Positions 19,824-28,921 are shown, counted from the first letter of the stretch. The stretch is 64,000 bases of DNA from Mariniflexile maritimum (GCF_009746565.1 NZ_WRPN01000003.1:355168-419167); one strand, 5' to 3'. Program-made: numbers and translations. The notes: generated from the sequence alone by a model not told the origin.

Positions 19824-20480
19824 ATGAAAACCGTATCAAACTGTGTTGAAGACATTTTAATTACACAACCCTATTTGGAAGAAGCACTTTCCAGGAACAT
19901 TATAAACTTTAGTGCTTTGGCCATCGAGCTAACCGAACCCATTAGCAACATGTTGAAAAAGGAGGTAAAACCAGGTGCTATTATGATGGCTTTAAGGCGA
20001 TACAATCCGCCGCCAGCGCTAACCAATTCGGTGAAAATGAAAAAATTTATGCAGAATCTTGGCGATATTACCGTACGCTCGAACCTAACCGATTTTACCA
20101 TTAAAAATTCGGAAACCATTATAGACAACCATGCTAAAATTTTAGACAGAATCAATCAAGAATCTAAATTGTTTTACACCTTTACTCGCGGTATCCATGA
20201 AAGCAACATTATTATTTCCAGCAGTTTAAATGAATTCATTAAAGAGAATTTAAAAAATGAAAGCTTTCTTGCCATTCAAGATGGTTTATCGGCCATAAGT
20301 GTTAACCTGCCGCAGGACAATTCGAAAATAGCGGGTTTATACTATCAGTTTTTTAAGCGATTGGCTTGGGAAGGCATCGTGCTTTACGAAGTAATATCTA
20401 CCACGAACGAGTTTACTATTTTGGTAGAAGATGAATTTGTTGACAAGGCCTTTACCGCCATAAAAAAGGTAAAAGCTTAA
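19824..20480 (+). CDS. Uncharacterised protein with helical N-terminus and ACT-like C-terminus
   Basis: 218 aa from ATG 19824; an ATG at 19764 would add 20 residues of poor character. Residues ~15-60 (YLEEALSRNIINFSALAIEL... EVKPGAIMMALRRYNP) look like a small winged-helix or helical module. Residues ~155-218 (ISVNLPQDNSKIAGLYYQFF... GIVLYEVISTTNEFTILVEDEFVDKAF) have the beta-alpha-beta pattern of an ACT regulatory domain. No enzyme motif was found. It is divergent from aspartate kinase, itself an ACT protein, so an amino-acid-sensing regulatory role is an inference only. A -7-like TATTTTTG lies at 19688-19695. Confidence 0.7.
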   Translation: MKTVSNCVEDILITQPYLEEALSRNIINFSALAIELTEPISNMLKKEVKPGAIMMALRRYNPPPALTNSVKMKKFMQNLGDITVRSNLTDFTIKNSETIIDNHAKILDRINQESKLFYTFTRGIHESNIIISSSLNEFIKENLKNESFLAIQDGLSAISVNLPQDNSKIAGLYYQFFKRLAWEGIVLYEVISTTNEFTILVEDEFVDKAFTAIKKVKA

Positions 20481-20525
20481 AAATTGATGGTGATTTTAAG
20501 AATAAAAAGAGAACACTACAAGAAC

Positions 20526-20822
20526 TTAAACATATTGCTGAATGATCCCAATAAGTGTATTGGCATCTTGTTCGCCGCTTTGGCGCCATTTCATTTCGCC
20601 ATCTTTATAGATAATTAAAGTAGGCAACGCTTTAACCCGCAACGCTTCGGCAAGCTCTTGGTTTTTTTCAACATCAATTTTAATCACTTTGGCCTTATCG
20701 CCAAGTGCAGCGGCAACATCCCTTAGCACGACATGCATCGCAGTTGATTGGTCGTTCCATTCGGTAAAAAAATCTAACAGAACCGGAATTTCAACATCAA
20801 TAAGTTCCCCAAATTTTGACAT
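20526..20822 (-). CDS. Thioredoxin-fold protein lacking the CxxC active site
   Basis: 98 aa. The thioredoxin fold is clear: VLLDFFTEW (14-22), VIKIDVEKNQELAEALRVKALPTLIIYKDGE with the cis-Pro loop, and the C-terminal helix. The WCGPC motif is replaced by W22-N-D-Q-S, and the protein contains no cysteine at all. It therefore cannot be a dithiol oxidoreductase and more likely acts as a binding or scaffold protein. It is a single gene, convergent with the 19824 gene. Confidence 0.88.
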   Translation of the reverse strand: MSKFGELIDVEIPVLLDFFTEWNDQSTAMHVVLRDVAAALGDKAKVIKIDVEKNQELAEALRVKALPTLIIYKDGEMKWRQSGEQDANTLIGIIQQYV

Positions 20823-20952
20823 ATTTTAGTGTTTATTAGTCAAATGTACTTATACAAACCTAAGCAATTTTTTGAAAATAGCAATATTTGCCGTATTTAT
20901 AATGTATTACAATAAAAATAAGCAATTTATTTAACATATAAGCATAAAAAAA

Positions 20953-22188
20953 TTAAACGGTAGCTTTCCCTTTTTTTAGCTCAATTACGGTTATTTCTGG
21001 CCAGATGCCAACACGTCCTGGAAAAGCCAAATATCCAAAACCGCGGTTTACATTAATATATTCGCCCATAACGTTATAAATGCCTGCCCAATATCTATAA
21101 CGCCATTTTATGGGGCTCCATTTAATCCATCCGGGTATTTCGATGCCAAATTGCATGCCATGGGTATGGCCACTTAAGGTTAAATGATAGTGATAATCGT
21201 CCTTCAAAACTTGCTTTTCCCAATGCGTTGGGTCGTGGCTCATGAGTATTTTAAAATCGTTTTTTTCTATTTTTGAAGCAGCCAATTTTAAATCGCCTGC
21301 TTGTTTAAAGCCGCCAATGCCCCAGTTTTCAACACCAATTAAGGCGATGCGCTCGCCGTTTTTTTCAATAAACCGACTTTCGTTTAAAAGTAAATCGAAA
21401 CCTAATTTTTTCTCAAGAGCCTTTAAACTTTCTAGGTTTTGGTGCTTTGCTTCCTCCGATTCCCAAGTAACATAATCGCCATAATCATGATTTCCTAAAA
21501 TGGAAAATTTACCATCTTTAGCCTTCAATTTATCGAAAATGTGCATATAGGGGAGTAATTCTTCGGCTTTATTGTTTACCATATCGCCCGTAAAAAGAAT
21601 CACATCGCTTTGTTGTTCGTTTATTAAATTAATGGCGTACGAAACCTTTTCTACATCATCAAAACTTCCAGAATGTATGTCGCTTATCTGTGTAATCCTA
21701 TAACCATCAAAGGCAGCGGGCAAATCTTCAAAATGAAGCGTGTAGTTAAGCACTTTAAAATTGTATCTCCCTTTGTATATCCCATAAATAACAGACGCCA
21801 ACGGAATGGCTGCAATACCCAATGCTATTTGGCTAATAAACTGCCTGCGCGACGGCAAATAGGGCCCTTTAGCGGCAGAACCTTCTGTTATATATCGGTA
21901 CAATGCCAATGGCAGCCTAAATACATCTTCAGCAAGCATGCCTACCACCAACACCAATTTTGGAACCAACAGAGCGATAAAAAACCCCGCAGCGTAAGCA
22001 TTGGCATGCGTAAAGCCTTTACTCCTATCAAAACCATAATAGTTATTTATAAAATTGCCAATAACCAATACCGTAATAAGCCAGTACACTAAAAAAAGCC
22101 AATTGTTTTTTGTTACCGTTTTAAAGGCTTGAAAGGCATAAATATCAATAATGGCAAAAATGAACAGGAATACAATCCAACGCAACAT
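20953..22188 (-). CDS. Membrane-anchored metallophosphoesterase (YaeI-like)
   Basis: 411 aa. Three to four N-terminal membrane helices (~1-140) precede a calcineurin-like phosphoesterase domain with the full metal-site set: ISDIHSG, FTGDMVNNKAEE, LGNHDYGDY, MSHDPTHWE and LSGHTHGMQFG. Family members act on nucleotides, phospholipids or UDP-diacylglucosamine; the substrate here cannot be assigned. The catalytic domain follows the helices and a basic RRQF segment. It reads leftward toward the thioredoxin-like gene with 130 bp between, divergent from polA. Confidence 0.85.
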   Translation of the reverse strand: MLRWIVFLFIFAIIDIYAFQAFKTVTKNNWLFLVYWLITVLVIGNFINNYYGFDRSKGFTHANAYAAGFFIALLVPKLVLVVGMLAEDVFRLPLALYRYITEGSAAKGPYLPSRRQFISQIALGIAAIPLASVIYGIYKGRYNFKVLNYTLHFEDLPAAFDGYRITQISDIHSGSFDDVEKVSYAINLINEQQSDVILFTGDMVNNKAEELLPYMHIFDKLKAKDGKFSILGNHDYGDYVTWESEEAKHQNLESLKALEKKLGFDLLLNESRFIEKNGERIALIGVENWGIGGFKQAGDLKLAASKIEKNDFKILMSHDPTHWEKQVLKDDYHYHLTLSGHTHGMQFGIEIPGWIKWSPIKWRYRYWAGIYNVMGEYINVNRGFGYLAFPGRVGIWPEITVIELKKGKATV

Positions 22189-22363
22189 AAAATTTCAAAT
22201 TAGCTTGTAAAGTTACTCATTTTGACTTCCTATTTTCTTATGGAACTGTTAAAGGTTTTCATTGAAGTTTCGCCATGAAGCTAAAGATTTCATCAAAGGT
22301 AAGTTGTAGCCTTTAAATCAAAAATAGTTTTTGTAGTTTTGGGATTCTATCAAAACACATACG

Positions 22364-25237
22364 ATGCCTGAACAAAAACGTCTATTTTTAGTTGATGCCT
22401 ATGCCCTTATTTTCCGTGGGTACTATGCCTTTATAAAAAACCCCAGAATCAATTCAAAAGGGCTGGATACCTCGGCCATCATGGGGTTTATGAATTCCCT
22501 TTTGGACGTTATAAAACGCGAGCGCCCCGACCATTTAGCGGTTTGTTTTGATAAAGGCGGCAGTACCGACCGCGTAGAAATGTTTGAAGCCTACAAAGCC
22601 AACCGAGACGCCACACCCGAAGCCATAAAAATTGCCATTCCGTATATACAGGATATTTTAAAAGCCATGCACATACCCATTATGGTTAAGGATGGTTATG
22701 AAGCTGATGATGTAATTGGAACACTTTCCAAACAAGCCGAAAAAGAAGGCTATAAAACCTTTATGGTAACGCCCGATAAGGATTTTGCCCAATTGGTTTC
22801 TGAAAATATTTTTATGTACCGTCCTGTTTTTGGCGGCGGTTACGAAACTTGGGGCATCCCCGAGGTGAAAGCAAAATTTGAAGTAGAAAACCCCTTGCAG
22901 GTTATTGATTTTTTAGGAATGATGGGCGATTCATCCGACAACATCCCTGGGTTGCCCGGTGTTGGTGAAAAAACAGCGAAAAAGCTTTTAGCTGAATATG
23001 GCAGTATGGAAAACCTGTTGGCAAACACCCACGAGCTAAAGGGCAAAATGAGAGAAAACATTGAGGCCAATAAAGAACTTGGCATCCTATCAAAAAAACT
23101 GGCTACCATCATGTTGGATGTTCCGGTTGTTTTTCATGCAAAAGATTTTGAACTGGACCAACCCGACCTACCTAAAGTTACCGAAATTTTCATGGAGCTG
23201 GAATTCAGGCAATTGCTCGCTAATTTTGAAAAAACGTTTTCTGTGGAAGTTGAAACTCCTTCCTCAACAAATCACACCGAAAACGCTTCATCCGAAGGTG
23301 CTAAAACTCCCGCTGCGGGAAAAACTTCCGAAGCACAAAAGGGGCATGCCGGAGCTGGACAGTTCTCATTGTTTGGAGCTGATATAACTTCCGCGGAAGC
23401 GCCAACAGAGCACACATTTTTACGAAAAACAGCCGATACCACATCGCACTTTTACCAAAGTGTCGCTTCGGGCATGGCAACGACCCTGTTCGTTAAAAAT
23501 TTAATGAAGCAAAACAGCGTATGCTTTGATACCGAAACCACCAGTATAAACCCTTTAACGGCCCAATTGGTTGGCATTGCCTTTTCATGGGAAGCCGGCA
23601 AAGGTTTCTATTTGCCATTTCCTGAAAACCAAGATGAGGCCCAAAAACTTATTGAACAATTACGCCCATTTTTTGAAAATGAAGCCATTGAAAAAATTGG
23701 CCAGAACTTAAAATACGATATTAAAGTATTGGCAAAATATAACATACAGGTTACGGGCAAATTGTTCGATACCATGTTGGCGCATTACTTAATTAACCCC
23801 GATATGCGCCATAATATGGACGTATTGGCTGAAACGTACTTGAATTATTCGCCCATTTCAATTGAACAACTTATTGGCAAAAAAGGCAAAAACCAACAAA
23901 CCATGCGCGATGTACCGTTGGAAGCACAAACCGAATACGCCGTTGAGGATGCCGATATTACCCTGCAACTTAAACAACATTTTGAAAAAGAACTAGGCGA
24001 GGCCAATACCCAAAAACTGTTTGACGATATTGAAATTCCGTTACTTCGCGTGTTGGCCGCCATGGAACTGGAAGGAATAAATTTGGATGAAAAATTCTTA
24101 AACTCATTATCCGGCCAACTTGAAAGCGACATAAAAGCTTTAGAAACAAGAATTTATGCTGAAGCTGGAGAAACTTTCAATATTGCATCGCCAAAACAGT
24201 TGGGCGACATATTATTTGATAAGCTGAAGTTGATTGACAAACCAAAAAAAACCAAAACCGGACAGTACGCCACGGGCGAGGAAATTTTGAGCTACTTGGC
24301 AAAAGACCATGCCATTATCCAGCATATTTTAGATTACAGAGGGCTATCAAAATTAAAAAGCACCTATGTTGATGCGCTACCAACACAAGTAGAACCCTCA
24401 ACCGGAAGAGTCCATACAGATTACATGCAAACCGTTGCCGCTACGGGGCGTTTAAGCAGCAATAACCCCAATTTGCAAAACATCCCTATCCGTACCGAAC
24501 GCGGGCGCCAAGTACGAAAAGCATTTATACCTCGAAACGAAGATTATGTGCTGTTGGCTGCCGATTATTCACAAATAGAACTTCGTATCATTGCGGCCTT
24601 AAGTGAAGAAGAGAACATGATAAACGCCTTTAAAAATGGTGAAGACATTCATGCATCAACCGCATCAAAAGTCTTTAATGTGCCTCTTGAAAAGGTTACG
24701 CGCGAACAACGAAGCAATGCCAAAACAGTAAATTTCGGAATTATATATGGCGTTTCAGCATTCGGATTAAGCAATCAAACCGATTTATCGCGAAGTGAAT
24801 CTAAAGAATTGATAGACACCTATTATGCCACCTATCCTAAACTCCGAAATTACATCAACGAACAAATTGGTTTTGCGCGCGAAAACGGCTATGTACAAAC
24901 GGTTTTGGGGCGTCGCAGGTATTTAAACGATATTAATTCCAGAAACGCCGTAGTACGCGGTGCTGCCGAACGCAATGCTGTAAACGCGCCCATTCAGGGA
25001 AGTGCTGCTGATATAATTAAAATTGCCATGATTCGCATTTATGAAAAACTGCAATCGGGAAACTTTAAATCAAAAATGCTTTTGCAAGTACATGACGAAC
25101 TTGTTTTTGATGTTTACAAACCCGAACTGGAAACTATTAAAATACTTGTTAAGACCGAAATGGAAAAAGCATATACACTAGAGGTACCTTTGGTGGTTGA
25201 TTTAGGCGTTGGCAATGATTGGCTGGAGGCGCATTAA
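22364..25237 (+). CDS. polA: DNA polymerase I
   Basis: 957 aa. Domain order: 5'-nuclease (~1-280, LFLVDAYALIFRGYYAF ... GLPGVGEKTAKKLL), a low-complexity linker (~290-345, rich in Ser/Thr/Ala/Gly), a 3'-5' exonuclease domain with intact FDTETTS (D389, E391) and YAVEDAD, then family A polymerase with DYSQIELRI (D734), RSNAKTVNFGIIYG and QVHDELVF (H910-E912). All three activities look intact. TAGTTTTG at 22334-22341 may be the -7 box. A DUF559/repeat element begins 15 bp after the stop. Confidence 0.97.
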   Translation: MPEQKRLFLVDAYALIFRGYYAFIKNPRINSKGLDTSAIMGFMNSLLDVIKRERPDHLAVCFDKGGSTDRVEMFEAYKANRDATPEAIKIAIPYIQDILKAMHIPIMVKDGYEADDVIGTLSKQAEKEGYKTFMVTPDKDFAQLVSENIFMYRPVFGGGYETWGIPEVKAKFEVENPLQVIDFLGMMGDSSDNIPGLPGVGEKTAKKLLAEYGSMENLLANTHELKGKMRENIEANKELGILSKKLATIMLDVPVVFHAKDFELDQPDLPKVTEIFMELEFRQLLANFEKTFSVEVETPSSTNHTENASSEGAKTPAAGKTSEAQKGHAGAGQFSLFGADITSAEAPTEHTFLRKTADTTSHFYQSVASGMATTLFVKNLMKQNSVCFDTETTSINPLTAQLVGIAFSWEAGKGFYLPFPENQDEAQKLIEQLRPFFENEAIEKIGQNLKYDIKVLAKYNIQVTGKLFDTMLAHYLINPDMRHNMDVLAETYLNYSPISIEQLIGKKGKNQQTMRDVPLEAQTEYAVEDADITLQLKQHFEKELGEANTQKLFDDIEIPLLRVLAAMELEGINLDEKFLNSLSGQLESDIKALETRIYAEAGETFNIASPKQLGDILFDKLKLIDKPKKTKTGQYATGEEILSYLAKDHAIIQHILDYRGLSKLKSTYVDALPTQVEPSTGRVHTDYMQTVAATGRLSSNNPNLQNIPIRTERGRQVRKAFIPRNEDYVLLAADYSQIELRIIAALSEEENMINAFKNGEDIHASTASKVFNVPLEKVTREQRSNAKTVNFGIIYGVSAFGLSNQTDLSRSESKELIDTYYATYPKLRNYINEQIGFARENGYVQTVLGRRRYLNDINSRNAVVRGAAERNAVNAPIQGSAADIIKIAMIRIYEKLQSGNFKSKMLLQVHDELVFDVYKPELETIKILVKTEMEKAYTLEVPLVVDLGVGNDWLEAH

Positions 25238-25252
25238 AGAACCTGCAATTAG

Positions 25253-25494
25253 AAAACCCCCCTCAAGCCCCTTCGAGGGGACAAACCAAACAATGATGTT
25301 TTTGCGAAAGTATTGAAAATAAATAATGTCAATTACCCAAAGCACAGTAACCAAACGTGAACAAATATCCCCTTGAGGGGACAATCCAAACAATGAAGCT
25401 TTTTGCGAAAGTATTGAAAATAAATAATGTCAATTACCCAAAGCACAGTAACCAAACGTGAACAAATATCCCCTTGAGGGGATTATAGGGGTGT
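25253..25494 (+). repeat. Left direct-repeat array of the DUF559 element
   Basis: Two 101-bp units (25268-25368 and 25369-25469), nearly identical, each opening with a palindromic box (CCCCTTCGAGGGG / CCCCTTGAGGGG) and ending ACCAAACGTGAACAAATAT. A third box (25470-25481) plus ATTATAGGGGTGT closes the array 13 bp before the DUF559 start codon. The opening AAAACCCCCCTCAAG and the closing TATAGGGGTGT form approximate inverted ends. Unit 2 carries a 22-codon frame (25393-25461). Confidence 0.9.
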
Positions 25495-25507
25495 AAAGCA
25501 ACACTTT

Positions 25508-25873
25508 ATGAGAAACAAAATAATACCATACAATCCCGAACTTAAATTGTTGGCTCGCCAGTTACGAAAAAACAGTTCACTGCCCGAAGTGTTGTTATGG
25601 CAAAACATAAAACAACGTGCTTATGGTGTGCAGTTTCATAGACAAGTACCCATGCTTCATTACATTGTGGATTTTTATTGCCATGAAATCGGTCTAGCCA
25701 TTGAAATTGATGGTGCAAGCCATGACCATAGTGTTTTGTACGATGCCAAAAGACAGGGGGAATTGGAAGCTTATGGCGTGAAGTTTTTGCGGTTTTCTAA
25801 TGAAGATGTTAAGAAAAATATGTTCAGTGTTTTATTGGTTGTTGATGAAACGGTTAAGGAATTACTTAAATAA
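25508..25873 (+). CDS. DUF559 (Vsr-like) endonuclease-domain protein
   Basis: 121 aa covering essentially the whole DUF559 domain, a PD-(D/E)xK nuclease related to very-short-patch-repair endonuclease: LPEVLLWQNIK (E27), YIVDFYC (D55), LAIEIDG (E66, D68), H72 and RQGELEAYGVKFLRF. The catalytic residues look intact. There is no other domain or signal peptide. The gene is enclosed by repeat arrays on both sides (13 bp upstream, 10 bp downstream) sharing palindromic CCCC/GGGG boxes. It thus looks like cargo or driver of a small element inserted between polA and the 26453 gene. Function in the cell is unknown. Confidence 0.88.
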   Translation: MRNKIIPYNPELKLLARQLRKNSSLPEVLLWQNIKQRAYGVQFHRQVPMLHYIVDFYCHEIGLAIEIDGASHDHSVLYDAKRQGELEAYGVKFLRFSNEDVKKNMFSVLLVVDETVKELLK

Positions 25874-25883
25874 AATATAGTGT

Positions 25884-26427
25884 AAACACCCCTAAAGTCC
25901 CCTCGAGGGGACAAACCAAACAATGAACCTTTTGCGAAAGTATTGAACTTTAAATCTCAAAACAGTTTCGGTTACTTAAAACACAGTAACCAAACGTGAA
26001 CAAAACAGTTCAATCCTTTCATATCAAGAAAACACCCCTCAAGTCCCCTCAAGGGGACAACCCAACAATGTAGTTTTTGTGAAAGTATTGAACTTTAACT
26101 CTCAAAACCGCTTCGGTTACTTAAAACACAGTAACCAAACGTGAACAAATATTCCCTAGAGGGGACAATCCAAACAATGAAGCTTTTTGCGAAAGTATTG
26201 AACTTTAACTCTCAAAACCGCTTCGGTTACTTAAAACACAGTTACCAAATGTGAACAAAACAATTCAATCATTTTATATCAAGAAAGCACCCCTCAAGTA
26301 TCCTCAAGGAGGGCAACCCAAACAATGAAGCTTTTTGCGAAAGTATTAAAAATAAATAATGTCAATTACCCAAAGCACAGTAACCAAACGTGAACAAATA
26401 TCCCCTTGAGGGGATTATAGGGGTGTT
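25884..26427 (+). repeat. Right direct-repeat array of the DUF559 element
   Basis: Four units in the same orientation as the left array. Units beginning near 25899, 26044 and 26154 carry the variant middle CTCAAAACCGCTTCGGTTAC; the unit near 26300 has the AATAAATAATGTCAATTACC middle of the left array. All share an opening CCCC/GGGG palindrome, ACAATGAAGCTTTTTGCGAA and AACCAAACGTGAACAA. The ends are inverted: AAACACCCCTAAAGTCCCC at 25884 and its approximate complement GGGGATTATAGGGGTGTT at 26410-26427. Two variant units contain GGTTACT...AGTAACC stem-loops. This fills the 579 bp between the DUF559 gene and the next gene. Confidence 0.88.
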
Positions 26428-26452
26428 CAAAAAAACATAACACTCACTAAAC

Positions 26453-27388
26453 TCACGTAAAACTTTTTTTTATTTTATCGACAATCGTTTGTGCCAATTT
26501 TTCTTTGCTTTCCATAGTCCAACCTGCAATGTGCGGGGTTAACAACACATTCTCAGCCTGTATTAAGTATTGAAATGCTGGGGGCATGGTGGTAGTAAAC
26601 ATATCTTCAAACGAAGCTTTTTCATATTCTAAAACATCTAAACCAGCACCTAAAATTTTACCGGATTTTAATGCCGTAACCAAATCTTGGGTTACTACGC
26701 TTTTTCCGCGAGCGGTGTTTATTAACCAAAATGGCTTTTTAAATTGGTTTATAAATTCTGTATGTACCATATTCAGCGTTAATGGTGTTTGTGGCGTGTG
26801 CAAGCTTACTACCTCTACCCGATCCTGAAATTCTTTTAATGATACTTGCTTTGCATTTTCATCGGCTACATTTTTTTTAATATCATAACACAGCACCTCA
26901 ACGTTAAAACCACGCAGTTTTTTTGCAAATGCTTTACCCATGTTGCCGTAACCGATTATGCCCACCGTTCGTCCATCCAATTCAATACCTCGATTGGCTT
27001 CGCGCAACCATTTGCCTGTTCTTACTTCATTATCGGCTTTATTAAGTTTGTTGAATAAGGAAAGTAGCATGCCCAAAGCATGTTCGCCCACCGCATTACG
27101 GTTACCTTCGGGCGCTGCGATTAATAGGATGCCCTGTTTTTCGGCATAATCGCAGTCAATGTTTTCAAGTCCAGCACCAACACGCCCAATAAATTTAAGG
27201 TTTTTTGCAGCATCCAGAAATTGTTTATCGATGGTAAACCGGCTTCGTAAAATGATGCCTTGGTAATCGTGTATTTTTGCTTCGATGGCTTCTTTTGATG
27301 AGGTATAATCTTCATGGTTGGTAAAGCCCAAATCGTTGAGTTGATTTATAAGAAGTTGATGATTGATATCTAGGTGAAGTATTTTCAT
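26453..27388 (-). CDS. D-2-hydroxyacid dehydrogenase (SerA/phosphoglycerate dehydrogenase-like)
   Basis: 311 aa from ATG 27388 (MKILHLDINH); the frame extends four codons further. The substrate-binding domain surrounds an NAD-binding Rossmann domain with VGIIGYGNMGKAF, and the catalytic triad is visible in NTARGKSV (Arg), LDVLEYE (Glu) and LLTPHIAGWT (His). It oxidises or reduces a D-2-hydroxy acid with NAD(H). 3-phosphoglycerate is possible, but the short form without an ACT domain leaves the substrate open. The stop lies 25 bp from the right end of the DUF559 repeat array. Confidence 0.88.
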   Translation of the reverse strand: MKILHLDINHQLLINQLNDLGFTNHEDYTSSKEAIEAKIHDYQGIILRSRFTIDKQFLDAAKNLKFIGRVGAGLENIDCDYAEKQGILLIAAPEGNRNAVGEHALGMLLSLFNKLNKADNEVRTGKWLREANRGIELDGRTVGIIGYGNMGKAFAKKLRGFNVEVLCYDIKKNVADENAKQVSLKEFQDRVEVVSLHTPQTPLTLNMVHTEFINQFKKPFWLINTARGKSVVTQDLVTALKSGKILGAGLDVLEYEKASFEDMFTTTMPPAFQYLIQAENVLLTPHIAGWTMESKEKLAQTIVDKIKKSFT

Positions 27389-27460
27389 TTGATAAGGCAC
27401 TTGGGTTGCGTTGATTTGTGAGCTATCTTAATTGTTAACAGATTACAAATTTACTAAGTT

Positions 27461-27540
27461 TTGCGTTAGCGATTGTAGTGGAAATCCTTTTGCTTTTGCA
27501 AAAGATTGCAACGGAAAGCGCGACCCAAAGGGTAACGCCC
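27461..27540 (-). repeat. Dispersed intergenic repeat, copy 1 (80 bp)
   Basis: Reading leftward it starts GGGCGTTACCCTTTGGGT, continues with CGCGCTTTCCG, forms an AATCTTTTGC/GCAAAAGGATT hairpin, and ends CAATCGCTAACGCAA. The same ends bound a 150-bp copy at 44583-44732 in the opposite orientation. It lies between the dehydrogenase gene and the 3' end of mgtE. Confidence 0.75.
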
Positions 27541-27547
27541 AAATTAT

Positions 27548-28921
27548 TTAAAACCCTAAAATTAATTTTGCAATAACAAAGTAAAGCAAAATACCAAAAA
27601 TATCGTTGCTTGTGGTTATAAAAGGCCCTGTGGCCACTGCGGGATCGATACCACGCTTGTCCAAAAATATAGGGATGAACGTGCCTATTAAAGCGGCTAT
27701 GATGATAACCGTGATTAGCGCGATGCCTATGGTGGCAGATACCAAATAGGGCGTATGGAAGAAAAAGTGGCTTATTACAAGTACTACCAATGCTATGGCG
27801 ATGCCGTTTACCAAACCGAGTATAAATTCCTTGAACAGCCGTTTTAGGATTTCGCCCTTTATGGTGTCGTTTGCCAGACCTTGCACTACAATTGCGGAGG
27901 ATTGTACACCCACGTTTCCGGCGGTGGCCTGTATTAATGGCACAAAACTTAACAGTATTTTGTAATTGTTTAAAACCGATTGAAAATTGGTGATGATGGT
28001 GGCGGCGCCAATACCTCCAAACATACCTATTAAAAGCCAGGGCAAACGGGCTTTGGTGAGTACCCAAATGCTATCGTCGGCCTCTACATCGCTGGTGATA
28101 CCTGCGGCTAGTTGGTAGTCTTTTTCGGCCTCTTCCTTCATCACGTCCACAATGTCGTCGATGGTAATGCGGCCCAGGAGTTTCTGGTTGTTGTCCACTA
28201 CCGGAATGGCCTCCAAGTCGTATTTCTGCATGATTTTTACAACATCTTCGGCGTCGTCGTGCACATTCACGCTATCTACATTGGAAATATAAATATCGGC
28301 TATTTTTTGGTCGCTTTTGGCAACAATTAGGTCTTTTAGCGATAAACGCCCTACGAGTTTATCTTTTTTATCGACCACGTATATGGAATGTACCCGTGTT
28401 ACCTCTTTGGCTTGCCCACGAATGCGCCTTAGGCACCCGGCAACCGTCCAGGTGTCGTAAACCTTAACCAACTCTTTGGCCATAAGCCCTCCCGCAGTAT
28501 CTTCGTGGTAGGCAAGCAGTTCCTTTATTTCGGCTTTATGGTCTTCATCCTCAATATGAGAGATAACCTCTAGTTGGCGTTCTTCGGGCAGTTCTGAAAT
28601 GATGTCGGCAGCATCATCGGTATCCAATTCGCCAATTTCATCGGCAATTTCTTTGGAAGAAAGGTTTTTTAATACTTTTTCCCGACTGTCTTCATCAAGT
28701 TCCATGATGATATCGGCCGTGGTATCAGAATCTAAAAGTTTGATGACGTACATGGCGTCATCTAAGTTCAGTTCGTCTAAAATTTCAGCAATATCGGCGT
28801 AATGGAACTCCATTAAAAGTTTGTGGAGTGCCTTATCTTCCTTTAATTCAATATGGCGCTCTACCCGATTTATTAACTCATCGGTCAACTCAAATTGTAT
28901 GTTATCTAATTCTTCAGCCAA
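27548..28921 (-). CDS. mgtE: Magnesium transporter MgtE
   Basis: 457 aa. Typical order: N-terminal superhelical domain (~1-130, repeated acidic DILDELNLDDA/ELDTDDAADIISEL), two CBS domains (~135-260), a plug helix and a five-helix membrane domain (~285-457) with PLIQATAGNVGVQSSAIVVQGLA and the Mg-pore segment near GTFIPIFLDKRGIDPAVATGPF. It is a gated Mg2+ channel in the inner membrane; the acidic cytosolic domains sense Mg2+. It starts 10 bp after rsmA and is probably co-transcribed with it. Confidence 0.95.
   Translation of the reverse strand: MAEELDNIQFELTDELINRVERHIELKEDKALHKLLMEFHYADIAEILDELNLDDAMYVIKLLDSDTTADIIMELDEDSREKVLKNLSSKEIADEIGELDTDDAADIISELPEERQLEVISHIEDEDHKAEIKELLAYHEDTAGGLMAKELVKVYDTWTVAGCLRRIRGQAKEVTRVHSIYVVDKKDKLVGRLSLKDLIVAKSDQKIADIYISNVDSVNVHDDAEDVVKIMQKYDLEAIPVVDNNQKLLGRITIDDIVDVMKEEAEKDYQLAAGITSDVEADDSIWVLTKARLPWLLIGMFGGIGAATIITNFQSVLNNYKILLSFVPLIQATAGNVGVQSSAIVVQGLANDTIKGEILKRLFKEFILGLVNGIAIALVVLVISHFFFHTPYLVSATIGIALITVIIIAALIGTFIPIFLDKRGIDPAVATGPFITTSNDIFGILLYFVIAKLILGF

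Noticed and set aside
25253..26427. Possible CRISPR array (regular ~101-bp periodicity)
   Set aside because: Units are nearly identical over their full length with no short-repeat/unique-spacer alternation, and no cas genes are present.
27435..28067. Minus-strand 210-codon His/Arg-rich frame overlapping mgtE
   Set aside because: Same strand but shifted frame over the conserved MgtE membrane domain; composition is typical of an out-of-frame shadow.
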